Below, one piece after another: positions 1 through 5,719 of a DNA stretch of 12,492 nt. The stretch spans positions 1 to 12,492 of the forward strand of contig JAFGPU010000457.1 of assembly GCA_016936035.1 (NCBI GenBank), given 5' to 3'. Made by a program: the position numbers and the translations under genes. The notes under the pieces are model-generated. The model was given only the letters and a program-made list of their open reading frames with translations. It did no database searches and was not told where the DNA came from. Source of the DNA: Acidimicrobiales bacterium (GTDB taxonomy: Bacteria; Actinomycetota; Acidimicrobiia; Acidimicrobiales; VFJN01). The first letter of the stretch is position 1; each line of letters begins with the position of its first letter.

Positions 1-500
1 AGCTCGGCGGCCGTGGCGGTGGCGGACGTGTAGACCATCGCCCGCATCCTGTGCTGGGGGACGAGGCGGGACAGGTGGGTGGCGGCCCCGAGCGCACCCC
101 GGTCGACCTCGGGCAGCCCGAAGGTGGCGTCGTCCGACGCGACGATGATGTCGGCGTTGCCGACCAGCCCGATGCCGCCGCCGAGGCAGTGGCCGTTGAC
201 GGCGGCGATCACCGGCACGGCGCAGTCGTAGATGGCGGCGAACGCGGCGTAGCAGCCGCGGTTGGCGCCGACGAGGGCGTCGAAGCCCTCGGTGGCCTGC
301 ATCTCCTTGATGTCGACCCCGGCGTTGAAGCCGCGGCCCTCGGCCCGCAGCACCACCACCCGCACGGCGTCGTCGGCGCCCAGGTCCCGGACGGTGGTGG
401 CCAGCTCGAACCACCCGGCGACGGTCAGGGCGTTGACCGGGGGGTTGTCCATGACGACCTCGGCGATGCCGCGATCGTCGATGCTGGTGGTGATGGGCAT
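1..500 (-). CDS. echA20: EchA20-type enoyl-CoA hydratase/isomerase (crotonase) family protein, 3' end cut by window
   Basis: Reading leftward from ATG at 500-498, the frame stays open to base 1, giving about 166 residues; the C-terminal third lies outside the window. It is a crotonase-fold acyl-CoA enzyme. The first oxyanion-hole segment is GRGFNAGVDIKEM (55-67) and the second is NGHCLGGGIGL (102-112), followed by FGLPEVDRGALGAATHLSRL (127-146). From memory this resembles mycobacterial EchA20, which hydrolyses a bicyclic CoA ester in steroid ring C/D breakdown. E131 matches the second catalytic Glu of rat crotonase (E164), but the first (E144) is replaced by Gly111. That argues against simple alkene hydration and fits a hydrolase or another specialised reaction. 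A GAGGGG ribosome site precedes the ATG. It is divergent from the SDR gene at 595. The crotonase assignment is firm; the EchA20 orthology is an inference from recalled sequence and gene order. Confidence 0.85.
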   Translation of the reverse strand, partial: MPITTSIDDRGIAEVVMDNPPVNALTVAGWFELATTVRDLGADDAVRVVVLRAEGRGFNAGVDIKEMQATEGFDALVGANRGCYAAFAAIYDCAVPVIAAVNGHCLGGGIGLVGNADIIVASDDATFGLPEVDRGALGAATHLSRLVPQHRMRAMVYTSATATAAE

Positions 501-519
501 GGTCCTACCCCTCGTCGGT

Positions 520-540
520 GGGCCGGGTGCCCTCCGGCCC
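520..540. repeat. 7-bp-arm inverted repeat GGGCCGG/CCGGCCC
   Basis: Perfect 7-bp arms (520-526, 534-540) around a 7-base loop lie in the leader side of the minus-strand crotonase gene, about 20 bp before its ATG. If transcribed, it would form a hairpin in the 5' UTR just upstream of the GAGGGG ribosome site. Its function is unknown, and such repeats occur by chance in DNA this GC-rich. Confidence 0.3.
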
Positions 541-546
541 GCGTTT

Positions 547-561
547 CTGACGGAACGTCAG
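547..561. promoter_or_regulatory. perfect dyad CTGACG-GAA-CGTCAG, probable operator between divergent genes
   Basis: Six-base arms (547-552 and 556-561) are exact reverse complements around a 3-base spacer. The site lies 46 bp from the crotonase start and 33 bp from the SDR start, in the 94-bp divergent intergenic region, so one dimeric repressor could control both genes. Size and symmetry suit a TetR-family operator, common for acyl-CoA catabolic genes in actinobacteria. It does not match the KstR2 half-site pattern CAAG..CTTG. Confidence 0.55.
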
Positions 562-594
562 GTCGCTGTGGCAAGGTAGGCCGAGGGAGGCACG

Positions 595-1377
595 GTGAAC
601 AACCCACTCGACAGCAACAGTCTCGACCACACGGGCAAGGTCGTGCTCGTCACCGGCGGCACCAAGGGCGTCGGCCGGGGCATCGCCGCCCGCTACGACG
701 CCGCGGGCGCAACGGTCGTCGTGTGCGGCCGGCACGCCCCCGAGGGCGAGCCCCCGGCCGCGGCGCCGACCTTCCTGGCGTGCGACGTGCGCGAGCCCGA
801 CCAGGTGACGGCGCTGGTCGACGGCATCGTCGACCGGTTCGGTCGGCTCGACGTCGTCGTCAACAACGCGGGCGGCGCCCCGTGGGCCGACTCGGCCACG
901 GCGTCTCCCCGGTTCAACGAGAAGATCATCGCCCTCAACCTGATCGCGCCGTTCACCGTCGGCCAGGCGGCCAACGCCGTCATGCAGAACCAGGACGACG
1001 GCGGGTCGATCGTGAACATCGCCAGCGTGTCGGGGGTCCGGCCGTCGCCGGGCACCGCGGCCTACGGGGCGGCCAAGGCCGGGCTGCTCAACCTCACCGA
1101 GACGCTCGCCGTCGAGTGGGCGCCCAAGGTGCGGGTCAACGCCGTCGTGGCCGGCATGATCGCCACCGAGCAGGCCCACCTGTTCTACGGCGACGCCACC
1201 GCCCAGGCGCGGGTGGCGGCGACGGTGCCCGCCGGCCGCCTCGGGACTCCCGACGACGTCGCCGGCGCCTGCCTGTTCCTCTCGTCACCGCTGGCGGCCT
1301 ACGTCAGCGGGGCCGCCCTGCGGGTGCACGGCGGCAACGAGCGGCCCGCGTACCTGGCCGCGGCGGCGGGACCGTGA
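595..1377 (+). CDS. short-chain dehydrogenase/reductase (SDR) family oxidoreductase
   Basis: A 260-residue classical SDR of usual length, probably a cytoplasmic NAD(P)-dependent alcohol/ketone oxidoreductase. The Rossmann dinucleotide motif is TGGTKGVGRG (20-29), D64 follows strand 3, and NNAG is at 90-93. The catalytic tetrad is N115, S144, Y157 and K161 (YGAAK). Arg46 after strand 2 (CGRH) hints at NADP(H). The C-terminus has the usual PAGRLGTPDDVAGACLFLSS and a G-rich end. The GTG start was chosen because GGGAGG (585-590) sits 4 bases upstream and the N-terminus begins just before the nucleotide-binding strand. The gene is divergent from the crotonase across a shared dyad. In Mycobacterium tuberculosis, an SDR (Rv3549c) is likewise divergent from echA20 in the KstR2 steroid regulon, so a role in side-chain or ring CoA-ester metabolism is plausible. 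The exact substrate cannot be read from the sequence. Confidence 0.93.
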   Translation: MNNPLDSNSLDHTGKVVLVTGGTKGVGRGIAARYDAAGATVVVCGRHAPEGEPPAAAPTFLACDVREPDQVTALVDGIVDRFGRLDVVVNNAGGAPWADSATASPRFNEKIIALNLIAPFTVGQAANAVMQNQDDGGSIVNIASVSGVRPSPGTAAYGAAKAGLLNLTETLAVEWAPKVRVNAVVAGMIATEQAHLFYGDATAQARVAATVPAGRLGTPDDVAGACLFLSSPLAAYVSGAALRVHGGNERPAYLAAAAGP

Positions 1378-1414
1378 GCGCACGGCGCGACGTCGCGACG
1401 GCGCAGGGTGGCAC

Positions 1415-1453
1415 CGCCGGGCGCCCGATCCCGCAACGGCGGGCGCCCCGGCG
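1415..1453 (+). terminator. strong hairpin downstream of the SDR gene, probable terminator
   Basis: Arms 1415-1427 and 1440-1453 pair over 13 bp with a single bulged base around a 12-base loop. It starts 37 bases after the SDR stop codon. There is no U-tract, which is common for actinobacterial terminator hairpins. It sits between the SDR gene and the promoter of the cupredoxin gene, as expected for a transcription boundary. Confidence 0.5.
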
Positions 1454-1466
1454 ATTCGACAGTGTT

Positions 1467-1483
1467 GCCTTACGCCATAAGGC
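1467..1483. promoter_or_regulatory. perfect dyad GCCTTA-N5-TAAGGC overlapping the cupredoxin promoter
   Basis: Exact 6-bp arms (1467-1472 and 1478-1483) with spacer CGCCA. The dyad ends 6 bases before the proposed -10 box and covers the -35/spacer zone, where a repressor dimer would block RNA polymerase. It is one of the few AT-containing patches in the region. The regulator is unknown; a metal or redox sensor would suit a copper protein, but that is a guess. Confidence 0.4.
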
Positions 1484-1489
1484 CAGGCC

Positions 1490-1495
1490 TAGCCT
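1490..1495 (+). promoter_or_regulatory. -10 box TAGCCT of a leaderless promoter for the cupredoxin gene
   Basis: TAGCCT fits the actinobacterial TANNNT consensus and lies 6 bases before the ATG at 1502, which would put the transcription start at the initiation codon. No Shine-Dalgarno-like run is present in AGCCTCTGCCC, supporting leaderless initiation. A TTGCCT (1465-1470) could act as -35, but the 19-base spacer is long. Confidence 0.45.
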
Positions 1496-1501
1496 CTGCC
1501 C

Positions 1502-1936
1502 ATGACCCGCCGTCGCACCGTCCTGTCCTCGCTGACCGTCCTGCTCGCGCTCGCTGGAGTCGCCGCCTGCGGCGACGACGACGGCGACGCCGGCGACCTG
1601 TCCGGCTCCGGCGACGGCGGCACGGCCGAGGTGCCCGACGACGTGGTGGTGCTCGACGGCGACGACGTGGCGGTCGCCGCCATCGACAACACCTTCCGGC
1701 CCGAGAACGTGCAGGTGGCGCCCGGCACCACCGTGACCTGGAGCAACGACGGCCGCAACGACCACGACGTGCTGCCGGCCGAGGGCGACGCCTGGGGCGT
1801 CGAGGTCGACGGGTTCCAGCCGGGCGACGAGTACTCGTACACCTTCGACGAGCCGGGCGTCTACGACTACTACTGCTCGATCCACGGCACGAAGACGGCC
1901 GGCATGATCGGCACGGTCGTCGTCGCCGAGGACTGA
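1502..1936 (+). CDS. cupredoxin (plastocyanin-like) lipoprotein
   Basis: A 144-residue exported type-1 copper protein. The N-terminus has a basic region (RRR, 3-5), a hydrophobic stretch and a lipobox VAAC with lipidated Cys23, then a flexible Asp/Gly-rich linker (24-47), so it should be anchored on the outer face of the cytoplasmic membrane. The cupredoxin domain (about 56-142) has all four blue-copper ligands: His88 in NDHDV, Cys125 and His128 in YYCSIHG, and Met135 in AGMIG. The C-x2-H-x6-M spacing is slightly longer than in plastocyanin. It may carry single electrons to or from a membrane partner or buffer copper. No oxidase or reductase gene lies beside it; its downstream neighbours are two other lipoproteins. 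Start ATG 1502 is set by the signal peptide and the -10 box just upstream. Confidence 0.92.
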   Translation: MTRRRTVLSSLTVLLALAGVAACGDDDGDAGDLSGSGDGGTAEVPDDVVVLDGDDVAVAAIDNTFRPENVQVAPGTTVTWSNDGRNDHDVLPAEGDAWGVEVDGFQPGDEYSYTFDEPGVYDYYCSIHGTKTAGMIGTVVVAED

Positions 1937-1943
1937 CCGCCGC

Positions 1944-1956
1944 CGCCCGCAGGGCG
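1944..1956 (+). terminator. small hairpin just after the cupredoxin stop
   Basis: CGCCC-GCA-GGGCG, a 5-bp stem with a 3-base loop, begins 7 bases after the stop codon. No U-tract follows. It could weaken read-through into the beta-helix gene 120 bp downstream, but the stem is short. Confidence 0.25.
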
Positions 1957-2056
1957 CACACCCGCGACCCGGCCGCACCACAGCCGTCCGGCAGGCCCGG
2001 CGACTCTCTGCTACAAGCACACCACCGACACCAGCACCACTCCTGGGGGGCACCCG

Positions 2057-3430
2057 ATGACGACCGCACGACGCCTACTCGCCCTACTGCTCGCGAGCGT
2101 GCTCGTGCTCGCAGCCGCCTGCGGATCCGACGACGACGGCGCCGCCGACGACGAGGCCGCGGAGAACGAGGGCGTCACGCTCCACGTCCCCGATGACCAC
2201 GACACCATCCAGGCGGCGGTCGATGCCGCCGCTCCCGGCGACCTGATCCTCGTCGCCCCCGGCACCTACACCGAGGCGGTGAACGTCGAGACCGACGACC
2301 TCACCATCCGGGGCCTCGACCGCAACGAGGTCATCCTCGACGGCGAGTTCGAGCTCGACAACGGCATCCGGGTGCTCGGCGCCGACGGCGTGGCCATCGA
2401 GAACATGACCGCCCGCAACTACACCAACAACGGGTTCTTCTGGACGGGGGTGGACGGGTACCGGGGCTCGTACCTGACCGCCTACCGCACCGGCGACTAC
2501 GGCGTCTACGCGTTCGACTCGACCAAGGGACTGCTCGAGCACAGCTACGCCTCGGGCAGCCCCGACGCCGGCTTCTACATCGGGCAGTGCTTCCCGTGCG
2601 ACGCCGTCATCGACGACGTCGTGTCCGAGTTCAACGGGCTCGGCTACTCCGGCACCAACTCCGGCGGCAACCTGCTCATCGTCAACTCGACGTTCCGCAA
2701 CAACCGGGCGGGTGTCGTGCCCAACTCGGGCAGCTACGAGCTCTGCTACCCCGAGCGCGAGACGACCATCGTCGGCAACCTGGTGTACGACAACAACCAG
2801 TCCGACTCGCCCGCCATCGACGTGGCCTACGACGCCCAGGGCAACGGCATCCTCGTCGCCGGCGGGGTCGGCAACATCATCGAACGCAACCGCGTGTGGG
2901 ACCACGACCTCACCGGCATCGGGCTCGTCCCCTTCCCCGAGAGCGACGCCAACGACGTGGTGCCGCCGCCCGAGGACGACGACCAGCCGTGCAGCGAGGC
3001 CCAGGGCGAGCCCACGGCCGATCCCGCCGACATCCCCGAGTCCGTGCTGTGGAACCCGCGGGGCAACAGCGTGGTCGGCAACGTCGTCGAGGACTCGCGC
3101 CTGGCCGACATCGCCGTCGGGTCGCTCGAGGACGTCTCCGGCATGGAGAACTGCTTCTCCGACAACGACCACGCCACCAGCGCGCCGGCCGATCTCGAGG
3201 CGCTGGCGCCGTGCGACGGCGAGGGCAGCGACGGCGACTGGTCCACCGGAGCGCTCGACTTCGGGCCCTTCCTCGCCGAGAAGCCGCCCTCGGGCGACTA
3301 CAAGACGTCGCCGGTGCCCGATCCGCAGGAGAACATGCCCGACGCCGACACGGCGCCTGCGAACCCGGCCCGCGGCGTGCCGCCCACCGTCGACGTCGAT
3401 GCCATCGAGGTGCCGGACATGCCGTCGTGA
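2057..3430 (+). CDS. right-handed parallel beta-helix repeat lipoprotein (NosD/CASH-like)
   Basis: A 457-residue surface lipoprotein. The signal peptide (basic 5-6, hydrophobic 7-21) ends at Cys22 (LAAAC), followed by an acidic linker to about 39. A pectate-lyase-like N-cap, DTIQAAVDAAAPGDLILVAPGTY (49-71), leads into successive beta-helix rungs (about 75-290) with recurring N-rich turns such as ENMTARNYTNNG, IVNSTFRNNRAG, IVGNLVYDNNQ and IIERNRVWDHDLTG. A last rung-like piece (GNSVVGNVVEDSRLADIAV) follows an acidic Pro-rich insertion. The C-terminal ~80 residues are Pro/Asp-rich and probably disordered. A CFPC motif (178-181) lies within GFYIGQC; other cysteines suggest disulfides. Beta-helix proteins of this type bind or cleave polysaccharides, or in NosD assist copper-enzyme maturation; no catalytic residues are identifiable. 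SD GGGGGG lies 6 bases before the ATG. The stop overlaps the DUF1996 start. Confidence 0.88.
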   Translation: MTTARRLLALLLASVLVLAAACGSDDDGAADDEAAENEGVTLHVPDDHDTIQAAVDAAAPGDLILVAPGTYTEAVNVETDDLTIRGLDRNEVILDGEFELDNGIRVLGADGVAIENMTARNYTNNGFFWTGVDGYRGSYLTAYRTGDYGVYAFDSTKGLLEHSYASGSPDAGFYIGQCFPCDAVIDDVVSEFNGLGYSGTNSGGNLLIVNSTFRNNRAGVVPNSGSYELCYPERETTIVGNLVYDNNQSDSPAIDVAYDAQGNGILVAGGVGNIIERNRVWDHDLTGIGLVPFPESDANDVVPPPEDDDQPCSEAQGEPTADPADIPESVLWNPRGNSVVGNVVEDSRLADIAVGSLEDVSGMENCFSDNDHATSAPADLEALAPCDGEGSDGDWSTGALDFGPFLAEKPPSGDYKTSPVPDPQENMPDADTAPANPARGVPPTVDVDAIEVPDMPS

Positions 3431-4407
3431 CGCTGGGTGGGTCGACTGCGGGGCCGCCGGACCGGAGCGGTGCCGGCGCCCCGCATCGCCGCCAGCGGTG
3501 CGTTGGCCGAGCCCGGCTCGCGTCCCTGCTGGTCGCCGCCGTGACGATCGCTGCGGTGGCGGCCGGGTGCGGGGGCGCCGGATCCGACGATGCCGCCTCG
3601 GACGGCGACGTCCCCGCCGTCTCCCCGGTCCGCCTGTCGCCCACCGAGCCGGGGCCCCAGGGGCGGGTGCCCCAGTTCGTCGTCGAGTGCGGGTTCAGCC
3701 ACGCGGGCCCCGACGACCCGATCGTCCACCCCGGCCACAGCGGCCGCTCGCACCAGCACGTCTTCTTCGGCAACACCACCACCGACGCGGACTCGACCGT
3801 CGACACCCTCGCCGCCGGCGGAACCACCTGCGACCAGCAGCTCGACCTGGCCTCGTACTGGGCGCCGGCGCTGCTCGACCACGGTCGCGTCGTCGAGCCC
3901 ACCCACGCCGTGGCCTACTACCGGCCCGGGGTGGGCATCGACCCGGCCACCGTCGAGCCCTACCCGTACGGCCTGAAGATGCTGGGCGGCGACCAGGTGG
4001 CGGCGCGGCCGCAGTCGCTTGACGTCGTCGCCTGGTCGTGCGGCACCGGCTCGGTGCGCGAGGCCACGCCGCCCACCTGCCCGGACGGGCGCCCGCTGCG
4101 CATGGCGGTGAGCTTCCCCGACTGCTGGGACGGCGAGCGGCTCGACAGCCCCGACCACGTGGCGCACACCGCCCGCAGCGACGAGGGTGCCTGTCCCGAC
4201 TCGCACCCCGTGCCGATGCCCCAGCTGCTGCTCACCATCTCGTACCCGATCACGGGCGCGGGCCACGACCTGAGCCTGGCCTCGGGGTCGCTGCTCACCG
4301 GCCACGCCGACTTCTTCAACGCCTGGGACGAGGACAAGCTGCGCACCGAGGTCGACCTGTGCATCCGCCGGGGCCTGACCTGCGGCGTGGCCAGCAACCG
4401 CACCTGA
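3427..4407 (+). CDS. DUF1996 domain-containing lipoprotein
   Basis: About 326 residues from a GTG that overlaps the preceding stop (GTGA, 3427-3430), implying translational coupling with the beta-helix gene. The reading frame is open further upstream, but that part is antisense-like Arg-rich sequence overlapping the beta-helix gene. The start is supported by a basic n-region (20-30), a hydrophobic core (31-47) and lipobox AAGC with Cys48. The DUF1996 domain spans about 80-320. It has the hallmark HPGHSGRSHQHVFFGN (101-116), then SYWAP (143-147), PDCWDG, SHPVPMPQL and GHADFFNAWD near the end, with paired cysteines. DUF1996 occurs in secreted fungal and actinobacterial proteins and has no established biochemistry. 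The His cluster could bind metal, notable beside a copper protein, but this is inference. SD support is weak, consistent with coupling. Confidence 0.88.
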   Translation: MTLGGSTAGPPDRSGAGAPHRRQRCVGRARLASLLVAAVTIAAVAAGCGGAGSDDAASDGDVPAVSPVRLSPTEPGPQGRVPQFVVECGFSHAGPDDPIVHPGHSGRSHQHVFFGNTTTDADSTVDTLAAGGTTCDQQLDLASYWAPALLDHGRVVEPTHAVAYYRPGVGIDPATVEPYPYGLKMLGGDQVAARPQSLDVVAWSCGTGSVREATPPTCPDGRPLRMAVSFPDCWDGERLDSPDHVAHTARSDEGACPDSHPVPMPQLLLTISYPITGAGHDLSLASGSLLTGHADFFNAWDEDKLRTEVDLCIRRGLTCGVASNRT

Positions 4408-4416
4408 CCGGCGCGT

Positions 4417-4441
4417 CCCGTCCCCGCGTGTCAGGGACGGG
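4417..4441. terminator. bidirectional hairpin between convergent genes
   Basis: A perfect 8-bp stem, CCCGTCCC (4417-4424) with GGGACGGG (4434-4441), around a 9-base loop. It lies 10 bases after the DUF1996 stop and overlaps the last codons and stop of the convergent minus-strand gene. Being symmetric, it could terminate both transcripts. No U-tract. Confidence 0.5.
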
Positions 4442-5123
4442 CGTACGCGGACGCGTAGGCGGGGACCTCGGGGCGGCCCCGCAGGTCGTCGGCGGCCACG
4501 GGCGCGCCCGCGACCGTCGCGAGCGGGACGACACCGGCCCAGACGGGCAGGTCCATGTCGCGGGGCTCGTCCTCGGGCCCGCCGGTGCGCACCTTGACCG
4601 AGCACTCGTCCAGGGGCAGAGACAGCACGAGGGTGGCCCGAAGCTCGCGCTCGTCGGGTGGCCGCACGTCGACGGACCGGCCCGGCAGGATGTGGTCGAC
4701 CAGCAGGTCGAGCGCCGCCCGCCGATCGGCCAGGTCGTCGACGGCGACCGCACGGCCGAACACCACCACCGAGCGGTAGTTCATCGAGTGGTGGAACGCC
4801 GAGCGAGCCAGCACGAGACCGTCCACCAGCGTGACCGTGACGCACAGCTCGGCGCCCTTGGCGGCCCCGCGGATCAGCCGGCTGGCCGCCGAGCCGTGCA
4901 GCAGCAGCCGGTCGCCGTTGCGCCCGTAGAGCATGGGGATGACCACCGGCCCGTCGGCGGTCGCCATGCCGACGTGCGCCACCATGCCCTCGTCGAGGAT
5001 GGCGTGGGCGGCCGCCCGGTCGTACGACCCGCGCTCGGGGACGCGGCGCACGGTGGCGCGGACGGACGGTGGCGGGGCGGGCGACTCGGGGTCGGTCCCG
5101 GCAGGCGAGGTGGGGGTCGGCAC
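4431..5123 (-). CDS. pyridoxamine 5'-phosphate oxidase family (NimA-like) flavin-binding protein
   Basis: A 230-residue cytoplasmic split-barrel flavoprotein of the Pyridox_ox_2/NimA type. After a Pro/Ser-rich N-terminal tail (1-20), the family opening RRVPERGSYDRAAAHAILDEG (26-46) leads to HVGMATADGPVVIPMLYGR (50-68), the probable phosphate-binding HGSAASR (76-82), and FHHSMNYRSVVVFGRA in the second half. Relatives bind FMN (or F420/haem in sister families), and some reduce nitro compounds; the substrate here is unknown. The GTG start at 5123 is favoured by TACCCT 7 bases upstream, a leaderless -10 arrangement, with no ribosome site. The 20-residue tail is dispensable for the fold, so a GTG at codon 21 is an alternative start. 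It converges on the DUF1996 gene and is divergent from the DGPF/ECF42 operon, so it is probably a separate unit. Confidence 0.87.
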   Translation of the reverse strand: MPTPTSPAGTDPESPAPPPSVRATVRRVPERGSYDRAAAHAILDEGMVAHVGMATADGPVVIPMLYGRNGDRLLLHGSAASRLIRGAAKGAELCVTVTLVDGLVLARSAFHHSMNYRSVVVFGRAVAVDDLADRRAALDLLVDHILPGRSVDVRPPDERELRATLVLSLPLDECSVKVRTGGPEDEPRDMDLPVWAGVVPLATVAGAPVAADDLRGRPEVPAYASAYARP

Positions 5124-5130
5124 GGGGCGA

Positions 5131-5136
5131 AGGGTA
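5131..5136 (-). promoter_or_regulatory. -10 box TACCCT, leaderless promoter of the NimA-like gene
   Basis: Read on the minus strand, TACCCT is followed by TCGCCCC (7 bases) and the GTG start at 5123, the spacing expected when transcription starts at the initiation codon. No Shine-Dalgarno sequence and no clear -35 hexamer are visible. Confidence 0.4.
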
Positions 5137-5280
5137 GGAGTGCTCCGCCGGGCGAGCGAGAGAGTTGCGGGGCGGCAGCCGGTGGTGGTCCCCTGGCGGG
5201 GCGTTCACCCGTCCGGGATGCGCCGAGCCGGGTGCCCATCTCGCACCACTGACCGGCGGCGCTCTTCCCTGTGACCAGAA

Positions 5281-5307
5281 TGTCGAGGATGCGTCGGCTG
5301 ATCCGAC
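5281..5307 (+). promoter_or_regulatory. ECF42-type promoter TGTCGA-N17-CGAC for the DGPF-sigma operon
   Basis: TGTCGA at 5281-5286 and CGAC at 5304-5307 are separated by 17 bases, a normal ECF spacing. The bipartite TGTCGA / CG(A/T)C pattern is the one I recall being reported for ECF42 sigma factors in Streptomyces venezuelae, where DGPF genes are the targets. Transcription would begin near 5314, leaving a leader of about 43 nt with AAGGAG (5345-5350) before the ATG. This implies positive autoregulation by the downstream sigma factor. Confidence 0.6.
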
Positions 5308-5356
5308 ATCTGGTCGAGGCGCCGCACCGGGCGCCCGGACCGACAAGGAGCGATCG

Positions 5357-5719
5357 ATGAAGTACATGCTGCTGATCTACGGCAACGAGGAGCTGTGGAA
5401 CTCCTTCCCCCAGGAGGAGCTCGCCGAGGTGATCCGCCAGACCGACGCTCTCCAGCAGGAGCTGCGCGAGTCGGGTGAGTTCGTCGGGGCCTGGGGCGTC
5501 GCCGACCAGGTGAACGCGAAGACCGTGCGGCTGCAGGACGGGGCGCCGGTCGTGACCGACGGCCCCTACATCGAGGCCAAGGAGTACCTCGGGAGCTTCG
5601 ACATCATCGACTGCGAGAGCGAGGAGCGGGCTCTCGAGATCGCCGCCCGGGTGCCCTTTGCCCGGTTCGGCTCGGTGGAGGTGCGGCCCCTCATGGCCGA
5701 GGCCGCGCCCGAGGTGTGA
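5357..5719 (+). CDS. DGPF/YCII-domain protein, partner of ECF42 sigma factor
   Basis: A 120-residue soluble protein of the YCII/DGPF family, covering the whole domain: MKYMLLIYGNEE at the N-terminus, an amphipathic helix (18-39), the name-giving turn as DGPY (68-71) instead of DGPF, then AKEYLGSFDIIDC (74-86) and a C-terminal helix plus strand ending EVRPLMA. It is a ferredoxin-like alpha-beta fold with no established activity; the DGPF proteins studied as ECF42 targets also remain functionally unclear. AAGGAG 6 bases upstream fixes the ATG at 5357 over the longer open frame upstream, which is not protein-like. The stop overlaps the sigma factor GTG by 4 bases (GTGA), so the two are one operon, headed by an ECF42-like promoter. 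Confident in family and pairing; function unknown. Confidence 0.92.
   Translation: MKYMLLIYGNEELWNSFPQEELAEVIRQTDALQQELRESGEFVGAWGVADQVNAKTVRLQDGAPVVTDGPYIEAKEYLGSFDIIDCESEERALEIAARVPFARFGSVEVRPLMAEAAPEV

Noticed and set aside
501..594. KstR2-type operator (CAAG..CTTG) between crotonase and SDR genes
   Set aside because: Only a lone GCAAGG is present; no palindromic partner. The real dyad there is CTGACG-GAA-CGTCAG.
51..1505. 484-codon plus-strand open frame across the crotonase and SDR region
   Set aside because: Antisense to the crotonase and out of frame with the SDR; the Arg/Gly-rich low-complexity translation is typical of spurious frames in GC-rich DNA.
2587..3426. Upstream extension of the DUF1996 frame (280 codons)
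   Set aside because: Overlaps the beta-helix gene in another frame, is Arg-rich, and would bury the lipoprotein signal peptide internally.
2057..3430. Naming the beta-helix protein NosD
   Set aside because: No nitrous-oxide reductase or Nos ABC transporter genes lie nearby; the fold alone does not justify the name.
3298..5367. 689-codon minus-strand open frame
   Set aside because: Runs antisense to the DUF1996 gene and out of frame with the NimA-like gene; no domain-like sequence, whereas both overlapping genes show clear families.
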